From IMG/VR virus record IMGVR_UViG_3300030119_000951, positions 1-26,230 of that record: a DNA stretch of 26,230 bases. The stretch is one strand, 5' to 3'. Every line of letters begins with the position of its first letter. Position 1 is the first letter of the stretch. This stretch comes from a virus. A program made the position numbers and the translations under genes. Under the pieces are notes generated by a model. That model was not told the DNA's origin, made no database searches, and saw only the letters and a program-made list of their open reading frames with translations. Shown piece by piece: positions 8,663 to 16,628 of the stretch.

Positions 8663-9046
8663 GTGGGCGACCTGCTGGCCAAGGGCTCTGAGCTGATCGA
8701 TCGCACGCGGCGGGCGCACCTGTCGCGCACGGTGGTCTACCGCCGGGGCGATGACACTGTCGAGCTCGCGGCCACGGTCGGGTCGACGGCGTTCGACCGC
8801 ACGGACGAGTACGGCGTGATCCACCGGATCGAGTCGCGGGACTACCTCGTCACCGCGGCGGACCTGGTGCTCGGCGGTCAGGTGGTCACGCCGAAGGCTG
8901 GCGACCGGATCACCGAGGCCGACGGGGCCCGCGTGCACGAGTACGAGGTCATGGCCCCGGAAGGAGAACCGGCGTGGCGGTACAGCGACCCGCAGCGGAT
9001 GACGCTGCGGATCCACACCAAGTTCGTACGGACGGGGGCGTCGTGA
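8663..9046 (+). CDS. Head-tail joining/head completion protein
   Basis: A 127-aa protein starting at GTG 8663 with GGGGTGA upstream. It has features of small phage neck proteins encoded after the decoration gene: MGDLLAKG at the start, VVYRRG, RIESRDYLVTAADL, P-x-GD-x-I (PKAGDRIT), and YEVMAPEGEPAWRYSDP followed by RIHTKF at the end. It probably connects the portal or head to the tail; the exact homologue (adaptor or stopper) cannot be fixed from sequence reading. The stop overlaps the next start (GTGA). Confidence 0.7.
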   Translation: MGDLLAKGSELIDRTRRAHLSRTVVYRRGDDTVELAATVGSTAFDRTDEYGVIHRIESRDYLVTAADLVLGGQVVTPKAGDRITEADGARVHEYEVMAPEGEPAWRYSDPQRMTLRIHTKFVRTGAS

Positions 9047-9312
9047 GCAACGGCAACGGAACCAGCACGGCGAACGGCAATGGCAACGGGAAAGCACGCT
9101 GGGCCGGCGTCGTGCTCACCGGCGGCCTCGCCATCGCGGCGCTGATCGTCCAGTGGGGCGTGGTGACCACCAAGCTCGACCAGGTCGAGAAGCGGCTCGA
9201 CGAGCTGATCTACGAGGCCCGCACGCTGCGGCACGAGTACCAGGGCATCGAACGCCGGCTCTCCTACGTCGAGGGCCGGCTCAACGGAGATCACGGGAGG
9301 ACCGGCCCATGA
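9043..9312 (+). CDS. Small single-pass membrane protein with coiled coil, unknown function
   Basis: An 89-aa product starting at GTG 9043, which overlaps the previous stop (GTGA). It has an Asn/Gly repeat head (residues 2-16), one hydrophobic segment (about 20-41, WAGVVLTGGLAIAALIVQWG), then a heptad-like charged helix (44-80). It lies among neck genes but a membrane protein is not expected in the virion neck. Possible roles are a holin-like or spanin-like lysis factor or a superinfection-exclusion protein. An in-frame ATG at 8974 would run through the neighbour's coding sequence and is less likely. I do not recognise a named family. Confidence 0.65.
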   Translation: MSNGNGTSTANGNGNGKARWAGVVLTGGLAIAALIVQWGVVTTKLDQVEKRLDELIYEARTLRHEYQGIERRLSYVEGRLNGDHGRTGP

Positions 9313-9737
9313 GCGTGCTCGTTCAGATCGCCGACGCCGTCGCGGCGTCGATCAACGGGGCCACATTCACCGAGCCGCTCACGGCCGTGCGGGCCTACCG
9401 CCCCTCGTACGACCTCGAGCAGCTCGCCGAGACCCGCGTCACGGTCGTGCCCCGGTCCATGACGATCGCGGCGCTGGCCCGCCTGCAGAGCCAGGTCGAC
9501 TGCACGGTGGACGTCGGCATCCAGCAGCGCGTGCCCTCCGGCGACGAGGCCCGGATCGATGCGCTCCTCGATCTCGCCGAGGAAGTCGGCGACCACCTGC
9601 GGCACAAGCGGCTGACGGACTTCCCCGAGGCCGCGTGGCTCTCGATCGCCCACGACCCGGTGGCGGCGAGCGAGCACCTCGACGAGCGGTCGACGCTGAC
9701 GACGGTCCTGAGTGTCACCTACCGGGTGAGGAGGTAA
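9309..9737 (+). CDS. Tail completion/minor tail protein
   Basis: A 142-aa protein starting at ATG 9309, overlapping the stop of the preceding gene. The pattern (IADAVAASINGA, AVRAYRPSYDLEQL, VTVVPRS, DCTVDVGIQQRV, then a C-terminal beta-rich VLSVTYRVRR) resembles tail terminator or completion proteins encoded just before the tail tube gene. Such proteins cap the tail end that joins the head. GAGGAGG before the stop lies about 10 nt upstream of the tail tube ATG and is likely that gene's ribosome site. Confidence 0.65.
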   Translation: MSVLVQIADAVAASINGATFTEPLTAVRAYRPSYDLEQLAETRVTVVPRSMTIAALARLQSQVDCTVDVGIQQRVPSGDEARIDALLDLAEEVGDHLRHKRLTDFPEAAWLSIAHDPVAASEHLDERSTLTTVLSVTYRVRR

Positions 9738-9740
9738 CCC

Positions 9741-10160
9741 ATGGCGATCCGGCTCGGTATGGAGGCCGTGCTCAACTACAAGACGGGGGCCAGCTCGTGG
9801 ACCGAGCTCGCCAACGTCCGCGACGTCACGCTCACGCTCGAGACGGGCGAGGCGGACGTCACGACCCGGGCCAACGCCGGCTGGCGGGCAACCGTGGCGA
9901 CGCTCAAGGACGCGAGCGTCGAGTTCGAGATGGTCTGGGACACCACCGATGCGGGGTTCACGGCCATCAAGAACGCGTACCTGAACAACACGGCGATCGG
10001 TCTGCAGGTCCTCGACGGCACCTCGGGCGAAGGCCTCCAGGCGGACTTCATGATCACGAGCTTCTCGCGGTCGGAAGCGCTGGAAGAGGCCATCACCGTC
10101 TCGGTCACGGCCAAGGTCACCTACTCGACAACGCCGCCCGACTGGCTGGAGGGGAGCTGA
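9741..10160 (+). CDS. Major tail tube protein
   Basis: A 139-aa protein with the size, position and beta-rich composition of siphovirus tail tube subunits. It begins with MAIRLGMEAVLNYKTG; NVRDVTLTLETGEADVTTRA is a typical first sheet, and FEMVWDTTDAGF and the late VSVTAKVTYS strand fit the tube fold (TP901-1/lambda V superfamily). It polymerises into the tail tube around the tape measure. The gene is followed by a lower-GC stretch with an antisense ORF rather than directly by the tail chaperone gene. Confidence 0.8.
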   Translation: MAIRLGMEAVLNYKTGASSWTELANVRDVTLTLETGEADVTTRANAGWRATVATLKDASVEFEMVWDTTDAGFTAIKNAYLNNTAIGLQVLDGTSGEGLQADFMITSFSRSEALEEAITVSVTAKVTYSTTPPDWLEGS

Positions 10161-10525
10161 TGCAAATCGATTCCCGCCGATTCCGCACATGCCAGCACGC
10201 ATCGAGCGACCGTGCCAACTGTTTCTCCGCAGAACTTAATACACCTTGCGGAGTTCCCGGCAGCCAGCGTGGGTGCCTGCGACTTCAGCGCCGAATGTCG
10301 GCTGCGACCTGCCTCGTACCGCTCTATCTCAAGTCCTGCGAGTACCCCTCCGGTTGGCCGCCACCGAGTCGACAACCAAACATGCGGTCCAACGTCTGCT
10401 TGTACCGCAACCTCAAAGTCGCTGATACGCCAAGCGATCATCTTCTGCGTTTGGCTGGTTGGTGCGCCCAGAACACGTGAGAGCGTCGTGACCAGAGCAT
10501 CGACAGCTGGTTGGATGTTGGACAT
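10121..10525 (-). CDS. Hypothetical antisense protein, possible moron
   Basis: A 134-aa ORF on the minus strand fills the only gap in the plus-strand tail operon and overlaps the tail tube end by 40 nt. The predicted protein has balanced composition, unlike the Arg/Gly-rich shadow frames elsewhere: an N-terminal helix (SNIQPAVDALVTTLSRVLG), then MIAWRISDFEVAVQADVGPH, VWLSTRWRP, GGVLAGLEIERY, and a C-terminal helix with two cysteines. An AAGG about 8 nt before the ATG is a weak ribosome site. GC is lower than in the flanking structural genes. I do not recognise the family; the position suggests an independently expressed lysogenic cargo gene. Confidence 0.5.
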   Translation of the reverse strand: MSNIQPAVDALVTTLSRVLGAPTSQTQKMIAWRISDFEVAVQADVGPHVWLSTRWRPTGGVLAGLEIERYEAGRSRHSALKSQAPTLAAGNSARCIKFCGETVGTVARCVLACAESAGIDLHQLPSSQSGGVVE

Positions 10526-10551
10526 GTCTATGGCCTTGAACGGAGGCGTTG

Positions 10552-11043
10552 GTGAGAAAGTTCAATGATACGCAAGGCCGCGAGTGGACCATCGAGCTGC
10601 ACACGACCGCCATCAAGCGGGTCCGCTCGCTCACCGGCGTCGACCTGCTCGCCGACGACGGCGCGGGCGTGGTCGCCAAACTCATCCGCGACCCGGTGCT
10701 GCTCTGCGATGTGGTCTACGCGGCGGTGAAGCCGCAGGCCGACGAACGCGGCGTCAGCGACGAGGACTTCGGGCGCGCGATGCACGGCGATCCGATCGGC
10801 TCGGCGACCGAGGCGCTGGTGGACGAGCTCGTGTCTTTCTGCCCGAACCCGAGGGACCGGGCCGCCCTCGGGAAGGCCGTCGCGGCGATGTACGACGTGA
10901 TGGACAAGGCCCGCGACCTGGTCGAGGGGAGGCTCGACGAGCTGACGGCCCCCGAGTCGATCGGCGGCATGGCGACGGCGGCGCTCTCTGGCGAGCCGTC
11001 TACCAGTGCGCCGGCATCGCCGGAGTCGACCCGGGCCCCCTGA
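10552..11043 (+). CDS. Tail assembly chaperone, gpG-like
   Basis: This 163-aa protein follows the tail tube gene and precedes the tape measure, as lambda G does. The start is GTG 10552, 5 nt after GGAGG (10542-10546); an adjacent in-frame TTG at 10549 is less likely. It opens with RKFNDTQGREWTIELHTTAIKRV, has VRSLTGVDLL, and ends in a Ser/Ala/Pro-rich tail that reads like read-through of a region whose conserved signal lies in the -1 frame. It probably binds the tape measure with its GT-like partner during tail assembly. Confidence 0.72.
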   Translation: MRKFNDTQGREWTIELHTTAIKRVRSLTGVDLLADDGAGVVAKLIRDPVLLCDVVYAAVKPQADERGVSDEDFGRAMHGDPIGSATEALVDELVSFCPNPRDRAALGKAVAAMYDVMDKARDLVEGRLDELTAPESIGGMATAALSGEPSTSAPASPESTRAP

Positions 11044-11291
11044 CGCTGCGCGAGCTTCTGGCGATGGCCGAGGCCCGCCAGCGACACGACTGGGCGATGA
11101 CGAGCAGCCTGCTCGCGCTGCTCGCCAACTGTCACCGCGACCCGAAGAAGTCGCGGCCGCTCAAGCCCGCGGACTTCGACCCGTTCGCACGGGGGAAGCA
11201 CGAGAGCGAGCGCATCCCGGCGGACGTCGGGGTGCTCAAGGACGTGTTCATCAGGAAGAAGGCAGAGCACGGAGGCTCGGATGAAGGTTGA
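10983..11291 (+). CDS. T part of a tail chaperone frameshift product (gpGT-like), no start of its own
   Basis: The -1 frame relative to the gpG-like gene encodes a coherent tail-chaperone T segment: ALWRAVYQCAGIAGVDPGPL, then LRELLAMAEARQRHDWAMTS, LLANCHRDPKKSRPLKP and ADFDPFARG. It ends at the TGA at 11289-11291. The frame is open far upstream but only as a shadow of gpG, and I found no ATG or GTG between 10923 and the first conserved residues. A programmed -1 frameshift is therefore the likely route, as in lambda G/GT. The given start is where clear conservation begins. No canonical X-XXY-YYZ heptamer was found; GGCCCCC at 10947-10953, after GAGGGGAGG at 10924-10932, is the best candidate. 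Confidence 0.65.
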   Translation, partial: ALWRAVYQCAGIAGVDPGPLTLRELLAMAEARQRHDWAMTSSLLALLANCHRDPKKSRPLKPADFDPFARGKHESERIPADVGVLKDVFIRKKAEHGGSDEG

Positions 11292-11796
11292 TCCCAAACA
11301 CATCATGTTCGCGTTCGGGCTCGTCATGGTCTCGCTCGGACTGGCCGCCTGCGCCGGCTTCGACCTTGGCGACGTCGTCAAGGTGAAGACGCCCAACGAG
11401 ATCCAGCAGACCCGCGGCCTGCCCCGCGCGACCACGCTCAACGAGGCCGAGGCCGAGTACCAGGCGTGGTTCGAGGACGTGCAGCGGACCGGGGCGCAGT
11501 GGAAGGCCTCGATCGAGCGCGGCGGTGAGATCCGCGGCCTGCTCGGGCAGCTGACTCTGACCGCCCTCGACGAGGTCGGACCGACGCTGGCCGGCGTGCC
11601 CGTCGCCGGTCCGGCCCTGCCGGCGCTGACGGGTCTCGTCGGGCTGTTTATCGGCGCGGGCCGGCTCCGCAAGGAGAAGGAGGCGTCCTTCAACAAGGGG
11701 CTGGAGAAGGGGCGTGTGCCGACGCCCGCGGTGCCGCTGCCCTCGCCCTCGCCGACCCCGGCCACCCCGACCGAGATCCGGGGGACCACCGCGTGA
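11281..11796 (+). CDS. Putative phage lipoprotein with C-terminal membrane segment
   Basis: The 171-aa product starts at ATG 11281, inside the end of the T segment. It has a lipoprotein-type signal: a hydrophobic stretch from residue 8 and a LAAC lipobox with C24. A helical, charged region follows (about 55-100), then a second hydrophobic segment (about 105-127, ending LTGLVGLFIGAG), a basic stretch and a Pro/Thr-rich tail. Lipobox plus downstream transmembrane segment is the arrangement of unimolecular spanins such as T1 gp11. Alternatives are a superinfection-exclusion lipoprotein or another envelope protein. No recognised family; the function is inferred from topology only. Confidence 0.68.
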   Translation: MKVDPKHIMFAFGLVMVSLGLAACAGFDLGDVVKVKTPNEIQQTRGLPRATTLNEAEAEYQAWFEDVQRTGAQWKASIERGGEIRGLLGQLTLTALDEVGPTLAGVPVAGPALPALTGLVGLFIGAGRLRKEKEASFNKGLEKGRVPTPAVPLPSPSPTPATPTEIRGTTA

Positions 11797-12230
11797 TCGA
11801 CATGCGGATCAAGAGCCTGTTCTTCGACCGTCCCGCGGTGATCCGCTCGGTGGACGCGGCCCGGCGCCGTTCGCTCTCCCGCGCCGGGGCGTTCATCCGC
11901 ACCCGGGCCCGGACGAGCATGCGGAAGCGCAAGGGCACCAGCCGCCCGGGCCAGCCACCGTTCGCCCACGAGGGGTCGATGCGCCGGCTCGTGCTGTTCG
12001 GCTACGACCGGGGCTCGGACAGCGTCGTGGTTGGCCCGGTGGGGTTCCGGCGCAGTAGTGCGCCCAACGTGCTGGAGTTCGGCGGCAGGACCACGATCGT
12101 CCGCCGACGCCGCGGGAAGCGTGAGAGCCGTGCCGTGACCATCAAGGCCCGTCCCTACATGGGCCCCGCCCTCGAGAAGGAAGCGCCCAACCTCCCCAAG
12201 GTCTGGAAGAACAGCGTGAGGGGAGGCTGA
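11793..12230 (+). CDS. HK97 gp10-like minor tail/neck protein
   Basis: A 145-aa, strongly basic protein starting at GTG 11793 (GTGA overlap with the lipoprotein stop). It has an N-terminal helical, Arg-rich region (SVDAARRRSLSRAGAFIRTR), the TSRPGQPPFAHEG motif and the ending KARPYMGPALEKEAPNLP, which together resemble HK97 gp10-like phage proteins. In typical late operons this type sits between the head and tail genes; here it lies just before the tape measure, which is somewhat unusual. A role in tail completion is inferred. Confidence 0.7.
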   Translation: MIDMRIKSLFFDRPAVIRSVDAARRRSLSRAGAFIRTRARTSMRKRKGTSRPGQPPFAHEGSMRRLVLFGYDRGSDSVVVGPVGFRRSSAPNVLEFGGRTTIVRRRRGKRESRAVTIKARPYMGPALEKEAPNLPKVWKNSVRGG

Positions 12231-12233
12231 TCG

Positions 12234-14201
12234 ATGGCCGACACTCGCGGCATCCGGGCCGGGCGTGCGTTCGTGGAGCTCGGCGTCAGCGACCGGCTCA
12301 CGGCCGCACTCAAGCGGGCCGAGCGCAAACTCAAAGCTTTCGGCGAGAGCGTGCGTTCGCTCGGGCTCCGGCTCGCCGGGCTGGGCGGCGCCGCGCTCGC
12401 GCCGCTGGCCGGCGCGGTGAAGCTGTTCTCCGACGCCGGCGACGCCCTCGACAAGATGAGCCTGCGGACGGGCGTCAGCGTCGAGGCCCTGAGCGAGCTC
12501 GGGTTCGCGGCCGAGCAGTCCGGGGCGGATCTGCAGACGCTCGAGAACGGCGTCCGTGTGATGCAGCGCACGCTCAACGACGCCGATCGCGGGCTCGCGA
12601 CGGCCAAGGACGCACTGGCCGACCTCGGGCTTGCCGCCGATGACCTCCGCGGGCTCTCGCCCGAGCAGCAGTTCAAGACGCTGGCCGAGGCGATCAGCCG
12701 GATCGAGGACCCGAGCAAGCGAGCCGCGGTCGCGATGCAGGTCGTCGGCCGCGCCGGGACCAAGCTCCTGCCGCTGATCGAGGGCGGCGTCGACGGCATC
12801 GAAGCCCTGCAGGCGCAGGCCCGCTCCCTCGGCCTGACGATCTCGACCGAGACCGCCAAGGACGCGGCCCTGCTCAACGACACCATGAACATCCTGTTCC
12901 GTGTGCTCAAGCAGGGCGTGTTCATCATCGGCTCGGCGCTGGCGCCCACGGTGATCAAGCTTTCCAACGCGATCACGCGTGTGGTGGTGGCCGCGAGCGA
13001 GTGGGTCAAACAGAACAAAGCGGTCGTCGTCTCGGCGGCCACGATCGCGGCGGGTGTCTTGCTCGCGGGCCTGGCGCTCGTGGGCATCGGCCTGGCGATC
13101 ACGATCGTTGCCGCCGGGTTCGGCGGGCTGGCAACGGCGGTGACCGCCGCCGGGGCCGTGCTCGGGGCGATCCTCTCGCCGATCGGGCTCGTGGTCGCGG
13201 CCATGGTCGGCCTCGGCGTGGCGATCGTGCGGTACACCGACGCGGGCGGGCAGGCCCTGTCGTGGCTCATGGAGCGGTTCGGGGAGCTTCGGGCGTTCGT
13301 CGGCCGGGTCGCCGGCGGGATCGGCGATGCGCTCGCTGCGGGCGACATCGCACTCGCCGCCGAGGTGCTCTGGCTCGGGCTCAAGGTCGCCTGGGAGCGG
13401 GGCGTCGCCGAGCTGAACGCCGTCTGGCTGCGGGCCCGGGCCTTCTTCGTCGGTAACGCCCAGAAGATGTGGTACGGCGCATTGGCCGCGGCGCAGGTCG
13501 TGCTGCACGCCCTCGAGACCGCGTGGATCGAGAGCACGGCGTTCCTCTCCAAGACCTGGACCCGTTTCACGGCGGGGTTCCAGAAGGTCTGGGAGCGGGC
13601 GTCGTCGTTCGTCGCCAAGCGGATGCTCGAGATCCAGGGGCTCTTCGACGACGGGCTCGATGTCGAGGCCGCGAAGCGGGCGGTGGACGAGCAGCTCGAT
13701 GCCCGGCTCGGCGAGATCGACGCCGGTGCACGCCGCGACATCGACCAGCGAGAGCAGCGCCGGGCCGCGGACCGGTCGCGATCGGACGCCCTGAATGAGG
13801 CCACGCTCGCCGAGATCGGGCGTCAGTTCGAGGAAGCGCAGGACGCGCTCCGGGAGGGCACGGACGCCCGTCTCGAGGAAACCCAGCGCCGGCTCGACGA
13901 AGCCCGGGCCAAGCTCGACGCCGCGATCGCCGAGGCCCGCAGACGCCGCGAAGAAGCAGAGGGCGATGCGCCGACCGGACCCCGAAGCCTGCTGACAGAG
14001 CTTGAGGACCGTCTCGGCGGGCTCGGGGACGCCATCGCCGAGCGGATCGAGGTGCGGGGCACATTCAACGCGCTGGCGGTCCAGTCGCTCGCCGGCGGGG
14101 ACGCCGCGGCCGAGCGCACCGCCAAGGCCACCGAGCAGACCGCCCGCAACACCAAGCGGCTGGCCGACGCCGCGCAGACCGGCGGCCTGACTTTCGCCTG
14201 A
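12234..14201 (+). CDS. Tail tape measure protein
   Basis: The largest tail gene encodes 655 aa, starting at ATG 12234 after GGGGAGG. It sets tail length and is ejected with the DNA. An N-terminal segment (LKRAERKLKAFGESVRSLGL, then SDAGDALDKMSLRTGVSVEA) matches the phage tape-measure core. Residues about 262-330 are strongly hydrophobic and could form membrane-spanning helices during DNA entry. Residues about 480-590 are long, charged and heptad-like (coiled coil). At the empirical 0.15 nm per residue the tail would be roughly 100 nm, which is an inference. No peptidase or lysozyme domain is visible. Confidence 0.88.
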   Translation: MADTRGIRAGRAFVELGVSDRLTAALKRAERKLKAFGESVRSLGLRLAGLGGAALAPLAGAVKLFSDAGDALDKMSLRTGVSVEALSELGFAAEQSGADLQTLENGVRVMQRTLNDADRGLATAKDALADLGLAADDLRGLSPEQQFKTLAEAISRIEDPSKRAAVAMQVVGRAGTKLLPLIEGGVDGIEALQAQARSLGLTISTETAKDAALLNDTMNILFRVLKQGVFIIGSALAPTVIKLSNAITRVVVAASEWVKQNKAVVVSAATIAAGVLLAGLALVGIGLAITIVAAGFGGLATAVTAAGAVLGAILSPIGLVVAAMVGLGVAIVRYTDAGGQALSWLMERFGELRAFVGRVAGGIGDALAAGDIALAAEVLWLGLKVAWERGVAELNAVWLRARAFFVGNAQKMWYGALAAAQVVLHALETAWIESTAFLSKTWTRFTAGFQKVWERASSFVAKRMLEIQGLFDDGLDVEAAKRAVDEQLDARLGEIDAGARRDIDQREQRRAADRSRSDALNEATLAEIGRQFEEAQDALREGTDARLEETQRRLDEARAKLDAAIAEARRRREEAEGDAPTGPRSLLTELEDRLGGLGDAIAERIEVRGTFNALAVQSLAGGDAAAERTAKATEQTARNTKRLADAAQTGGLTFA

Positions 14202-14214
14202 GGAGACCGCGCGC

Positions 14215-15024
14215 GTGCCGACGATCGTCACGGAGAAGTTCGAGAGCCGGCGTTCAACCACGGGCGACAACCCGTCGGCCGAGCTGGTCTACGACATCCG
14301 CGGCGTCGAGAACGACCTCACCGCCCGCGGCCACGCCGATACCGCGAGCCCCGCGAACTACGACGGGCTCACCAAGCTCTCGATCTCGATCGAGCCGGTC
14401 GGGCCGGACCACTGGGAGGCGACGGTCCGCTACGGCCGCGAGGAACTCGGCGGGTTCCCACAGACCGGCGAGAGCGTCTTCAGCTTCGATACCGGCGGCG
14501 GCACGCAGCACCTCACCCAGAGCAAGCAGACCGTGCAGCGCTACGGCGCATCTGGCACGACCGCGCCAGACTTCAAGGGCGCGATCGGCGTCACCGCCGA
14601 CGGGGTCGAGGGCGTGGACATCGCGGTGCCGGTCTACCAGTTCAGCGAGACGCACTACCTGCCGGCGACACAGGTGACCCAGTCGTACAAGGGCGCGCTG
14701 TTCAGCCTGACGGGCAAGGTCAACAGCGGCTCGTGGAAGGGGTTCAACGGCGGCGAGGTGCTGTTCCTCGGCGCGTCCGGCTCCCGTCGCGGCACGAGCG
14801 CCGACTCCGACTGGGAGATCACGTTCCGCTTCGCCGCGAGCCCGAACGCGTCGGGCATCTCGGTCGGGCCGATCAGTGGCATCAGCAAGAAGGGCTGGGA
14901 GTACCTGTGGGTCCGCTACGCCGACGCGGAGGACTCGGGATCGAACGCAATCGTGAAGCGGCCCGTCGCGGCGTACGTCGAGCGGGTGTACGACGAGGGC
15001 AACTTCTCGGCGCTGGGGATCTGA
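14215..15024 (+). CDS. Uncharacterised tail protein downstream of tape measure
   Basis: A 269-aa protein starting at GTG 14215, with GGAG nine nucleotides upstream. It is beta-rich: FESRRSTTGDNPSAELVYDI, WEATVRYGREELGG, then LPATQVTQSYKGALFSLTG and the conserved-looking ending KKGWEYLWVRYAD with YVERVYDEGNFSALGI. Position directly after the tape measure is where distal tail or hub proteins are encoded. I do not see a known distal-tail or gp27-like motif, so the role in the tail tip is inferred from order alone. Confidence 0.65.
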   Translation: MPTIVTEKFESRRSTTGDNPSAELVYDIRGVENDLTARGHADTASPANYDGLTKLSISIEPVGPDHWEATVRYGREELGGFPQTGESVFSFDTGGGTQHLTQSKQTVQRYGASGTTAPDFKGAIGVTADGVEGVDIAVPVYQFSETHYLPATQVTQSYKGALFSLTGKVNSGSWKGFNGGEVLFLGASGSRRGTSADSDWEITFRFAASPNASGISVGPISGISKKGWEYLWVRYADAEDSGSNAIVKRPVAAYVERVYDEGNFSALGI

Positions 15025-15027
15025 CGC

Positions 15028-16056
15028 ATGGCAGACGCCTTCCGCAAAGTCCGATCCGGCCAGCCGCTGGTGATCCCCGCGAGGGCGTACAACGCCTTCG
15101 TCGATGCGGCCGTGGCCGAGCGCCGGCGCGAGCAGACGCAAGGCGGCGGGCCGCTTGCCGATGCCGTGCCCCGCGGGCTGGTGCTCGTGCGGAACGACTC
15201 AGACCAGACCATCGAGCCCTACCACGTGCTGGCGATCTCCGGCGTGCTCGTCGAGCCGGGCGAGGACGATCAGGAGCGGACGTTCCACAGCCGGACACCG
15301 CTGACGGGCAAGATCGCGGCCGAGGAGTCCAGCCCCATGACGTTCGTGCTGGCGACCCAGCCGATCAAGGCGGGCGAACTCGGGCGGTGCGTGCTGACGG
15401 GCGTCACCCCCGCGCGGGTGTATGTGGCCAGCGAACTCGACACGACCTGCGAGCTCGCGCCCGAGGAGACTGTGCTCACCAGCACGCCGATGGGCGGCGT
15501 GCCGATCCTCTGGAAGGAAGCCGGCGTCGGCGAGAAATGGGCGGTCATCGAGATGGGCCGGCCGTCATCGGGCCGCGTCACCGCGATCCTCGGCGCGGCC
15601 CAGCCGATCCCGACCGAGAGCAACCGCTGGCGGTACCCGTGGCAGGAGGCCCGGCTCGACGGCGACCCGGGCAGCGAGACCTACCTGCGCTACGTCGCCG
15701 TCCCCGAGGGGCTCTCATCGCAGCTTCCCAGCGGCGGCGAGGACCCCACCAAGCTCGCGATCAATCGCTTCGAGGCTCACCACATGAACGAAGGCACGCC
15801 CGGAACGGGCTTCGAGGGCCTGCTGGGCCTCGGCCCGGTCTGCGACCTGCCCGGCGTGCTGCCCAACTGCCCGCCAGCCCGGTCGCTCCGCCCGAAGCTC
15901 GTGCCGATCCCCGAGGGCGTCTGCGTGCAGCTGACCTGCGAGCGCAACAGCAAGGGCCGGCCTGTCTGGGTCTTCGAGGCGATGACTCTGATGGAGCTGG
16001 CCGACCCGGCCGACGGGGACCGGAAGTTCAACCTGTTCGTGGAGGGTGCGGGATGA
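15028..16056 (+). CDS. Uncharacterised phage structural protein
   Basis: The 342-aa product begins MADAFRKVRSGQPLVIPARAYNAFVDAA, a pattern I associate with phage proteins of unknown function encoded after tail genes. The middle is beta-rich (GLVLVRNDSDQTIEPYHVLA, TPLTGKIAAEE, CVLTGVTPARVYV), suggesting small beta-barrel units, followed by a less structured C-terminal half with several cysteines (residues about 272-310). It may be a tail or fibre component. Its stop overlaps the methyltransferase start (ATGA at 16053-16056), linking it to the modification cluster downstream. Confidence 0.62.
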   Translation: MADAFRKVRSGQPLVIPARAYNAFVDAAVAERRREQTQGGGPLADAVPRGLVLVRNDSDQTIEPYHVLAISGVLVEPGEDDQERTFHSRTPLTGKIAAEESSPMTFVLATQPIKAGELGRCVLTGVTPARVYVASELDTTCELAPEETVLTSTPMGGVPILWKEAGVGEKWAVIEMGRPSSGRVTAILGAAQPIPTESNRWRYPWQEARLDGDPGSETYLRYVAVPEGLSSQLPSGGEDPTKLAINRFEAHHMNEGTPGTGFEGLLGLGPVCDLPGVLPNCPPARSLRPKLVPIPEGVCVQLTCERNSKGRPVWVFEAMTLMELADPADGDRKFNLFVEGAG

Positions 16057-16628
16057 CCGCTCCGACGAGCGCCACTACCAACGAGCTCGACGCACGCCGC
16101 GAGCACGAGCGGAGCAAGTACGTGGCGCTCGCGTCGCGCTCGGGCTCGGGCTCGGCGTACGGCGCGACCAACCACGGCCGCGACGCCATCGCGATCGTGA
16201 AGCGATGGAAGCCCCGGTTCGTGGTCGACTTCGGCTGCGGCCGCAACGACTTCATCGCCGAGCTCCGCCGGCACGGCATCGACGGCCTCGGCGTGGACTT
16301 CGCGTTCCCCGAGGCGGACATCGCCAAGCCGATGCACGACACCGGCCTTGTCGAGGGCGTCACCGATGTCGTGACCAATTTCGATGCGCTCGAGCATCTG
16401 CTCACCGAGGACGTGGTCCCGGTGCTGAACGAGATGCGCCGAGTCGCCCGGCCGCGGGGGTGGTTCTGCGTCTCGGTCTGTACCCGACCCAGCCGCATCA
16501 CGGTCGCCGGCGAGAACCTCCACCCGACCGTCCGACCCCTGGCCTGGTGGATCGAGACGATCGGACGCGTTGGCGTGATCAGCGACACCCGCGCTGCCGG
16601 CCGCTACATCACCGGGAGGTTCCGGTGA
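16053..16628 (+). CDS. SAM-dependent methyltransferase-like protein (class I)
   Basis: A 191-aa protein with the class I fold signature: motif I FVVDFGCGRNDF, the GLGVDFAFPEADIAKP strand, and DVVTNFDALEHL, where DALEHL matches the Ubie/Methyltransf_11-type motif IV region. It is short and lacks an obvious substrate domain. First of five genes chained by 4-nt overlaps with glycosyltransferases and the Ser/Gly-rich protein, so a role in methylating a sugar or the target protein is plausible; no direct evidence for the substrate. Its stop overlaps the next start (GTGA at 16625-16628). Confidence 0.75.
   Translation: MTAPTSATTNELDARREHERSKYVALASRSGSGSAYGATNHGRDAIAIVKRWKPRFVVDFGCGRNDFIAELRRHGIDGLGVDFAFPEADIAKPMHDTGLVEGVTDVVTNFDALEHLLTEDVVPVLNEMRRVARPRGWFCVSVCTRPSRITVAGENLHPTVRPLAWWIETIGRVGVISDTRAAGRYITGRFR

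Noticed and set aside
11034-11043. GGCCCCC at the gpG stop codon as the main frameshift site
   Set aside because: The conserved T segment already starts about 50 nt earlier in the -1 frame, so a slip here would lose its beginning.
10716-14270. Very long minus-strand open frame (over 1,100 codons) opposite the tail genes
   Set aside because: Its translation is Arg/Gly/Pro/His-rich with no domain, and the plus strand carries well-supported tail genes there. High GC leaves such frames open by chance.
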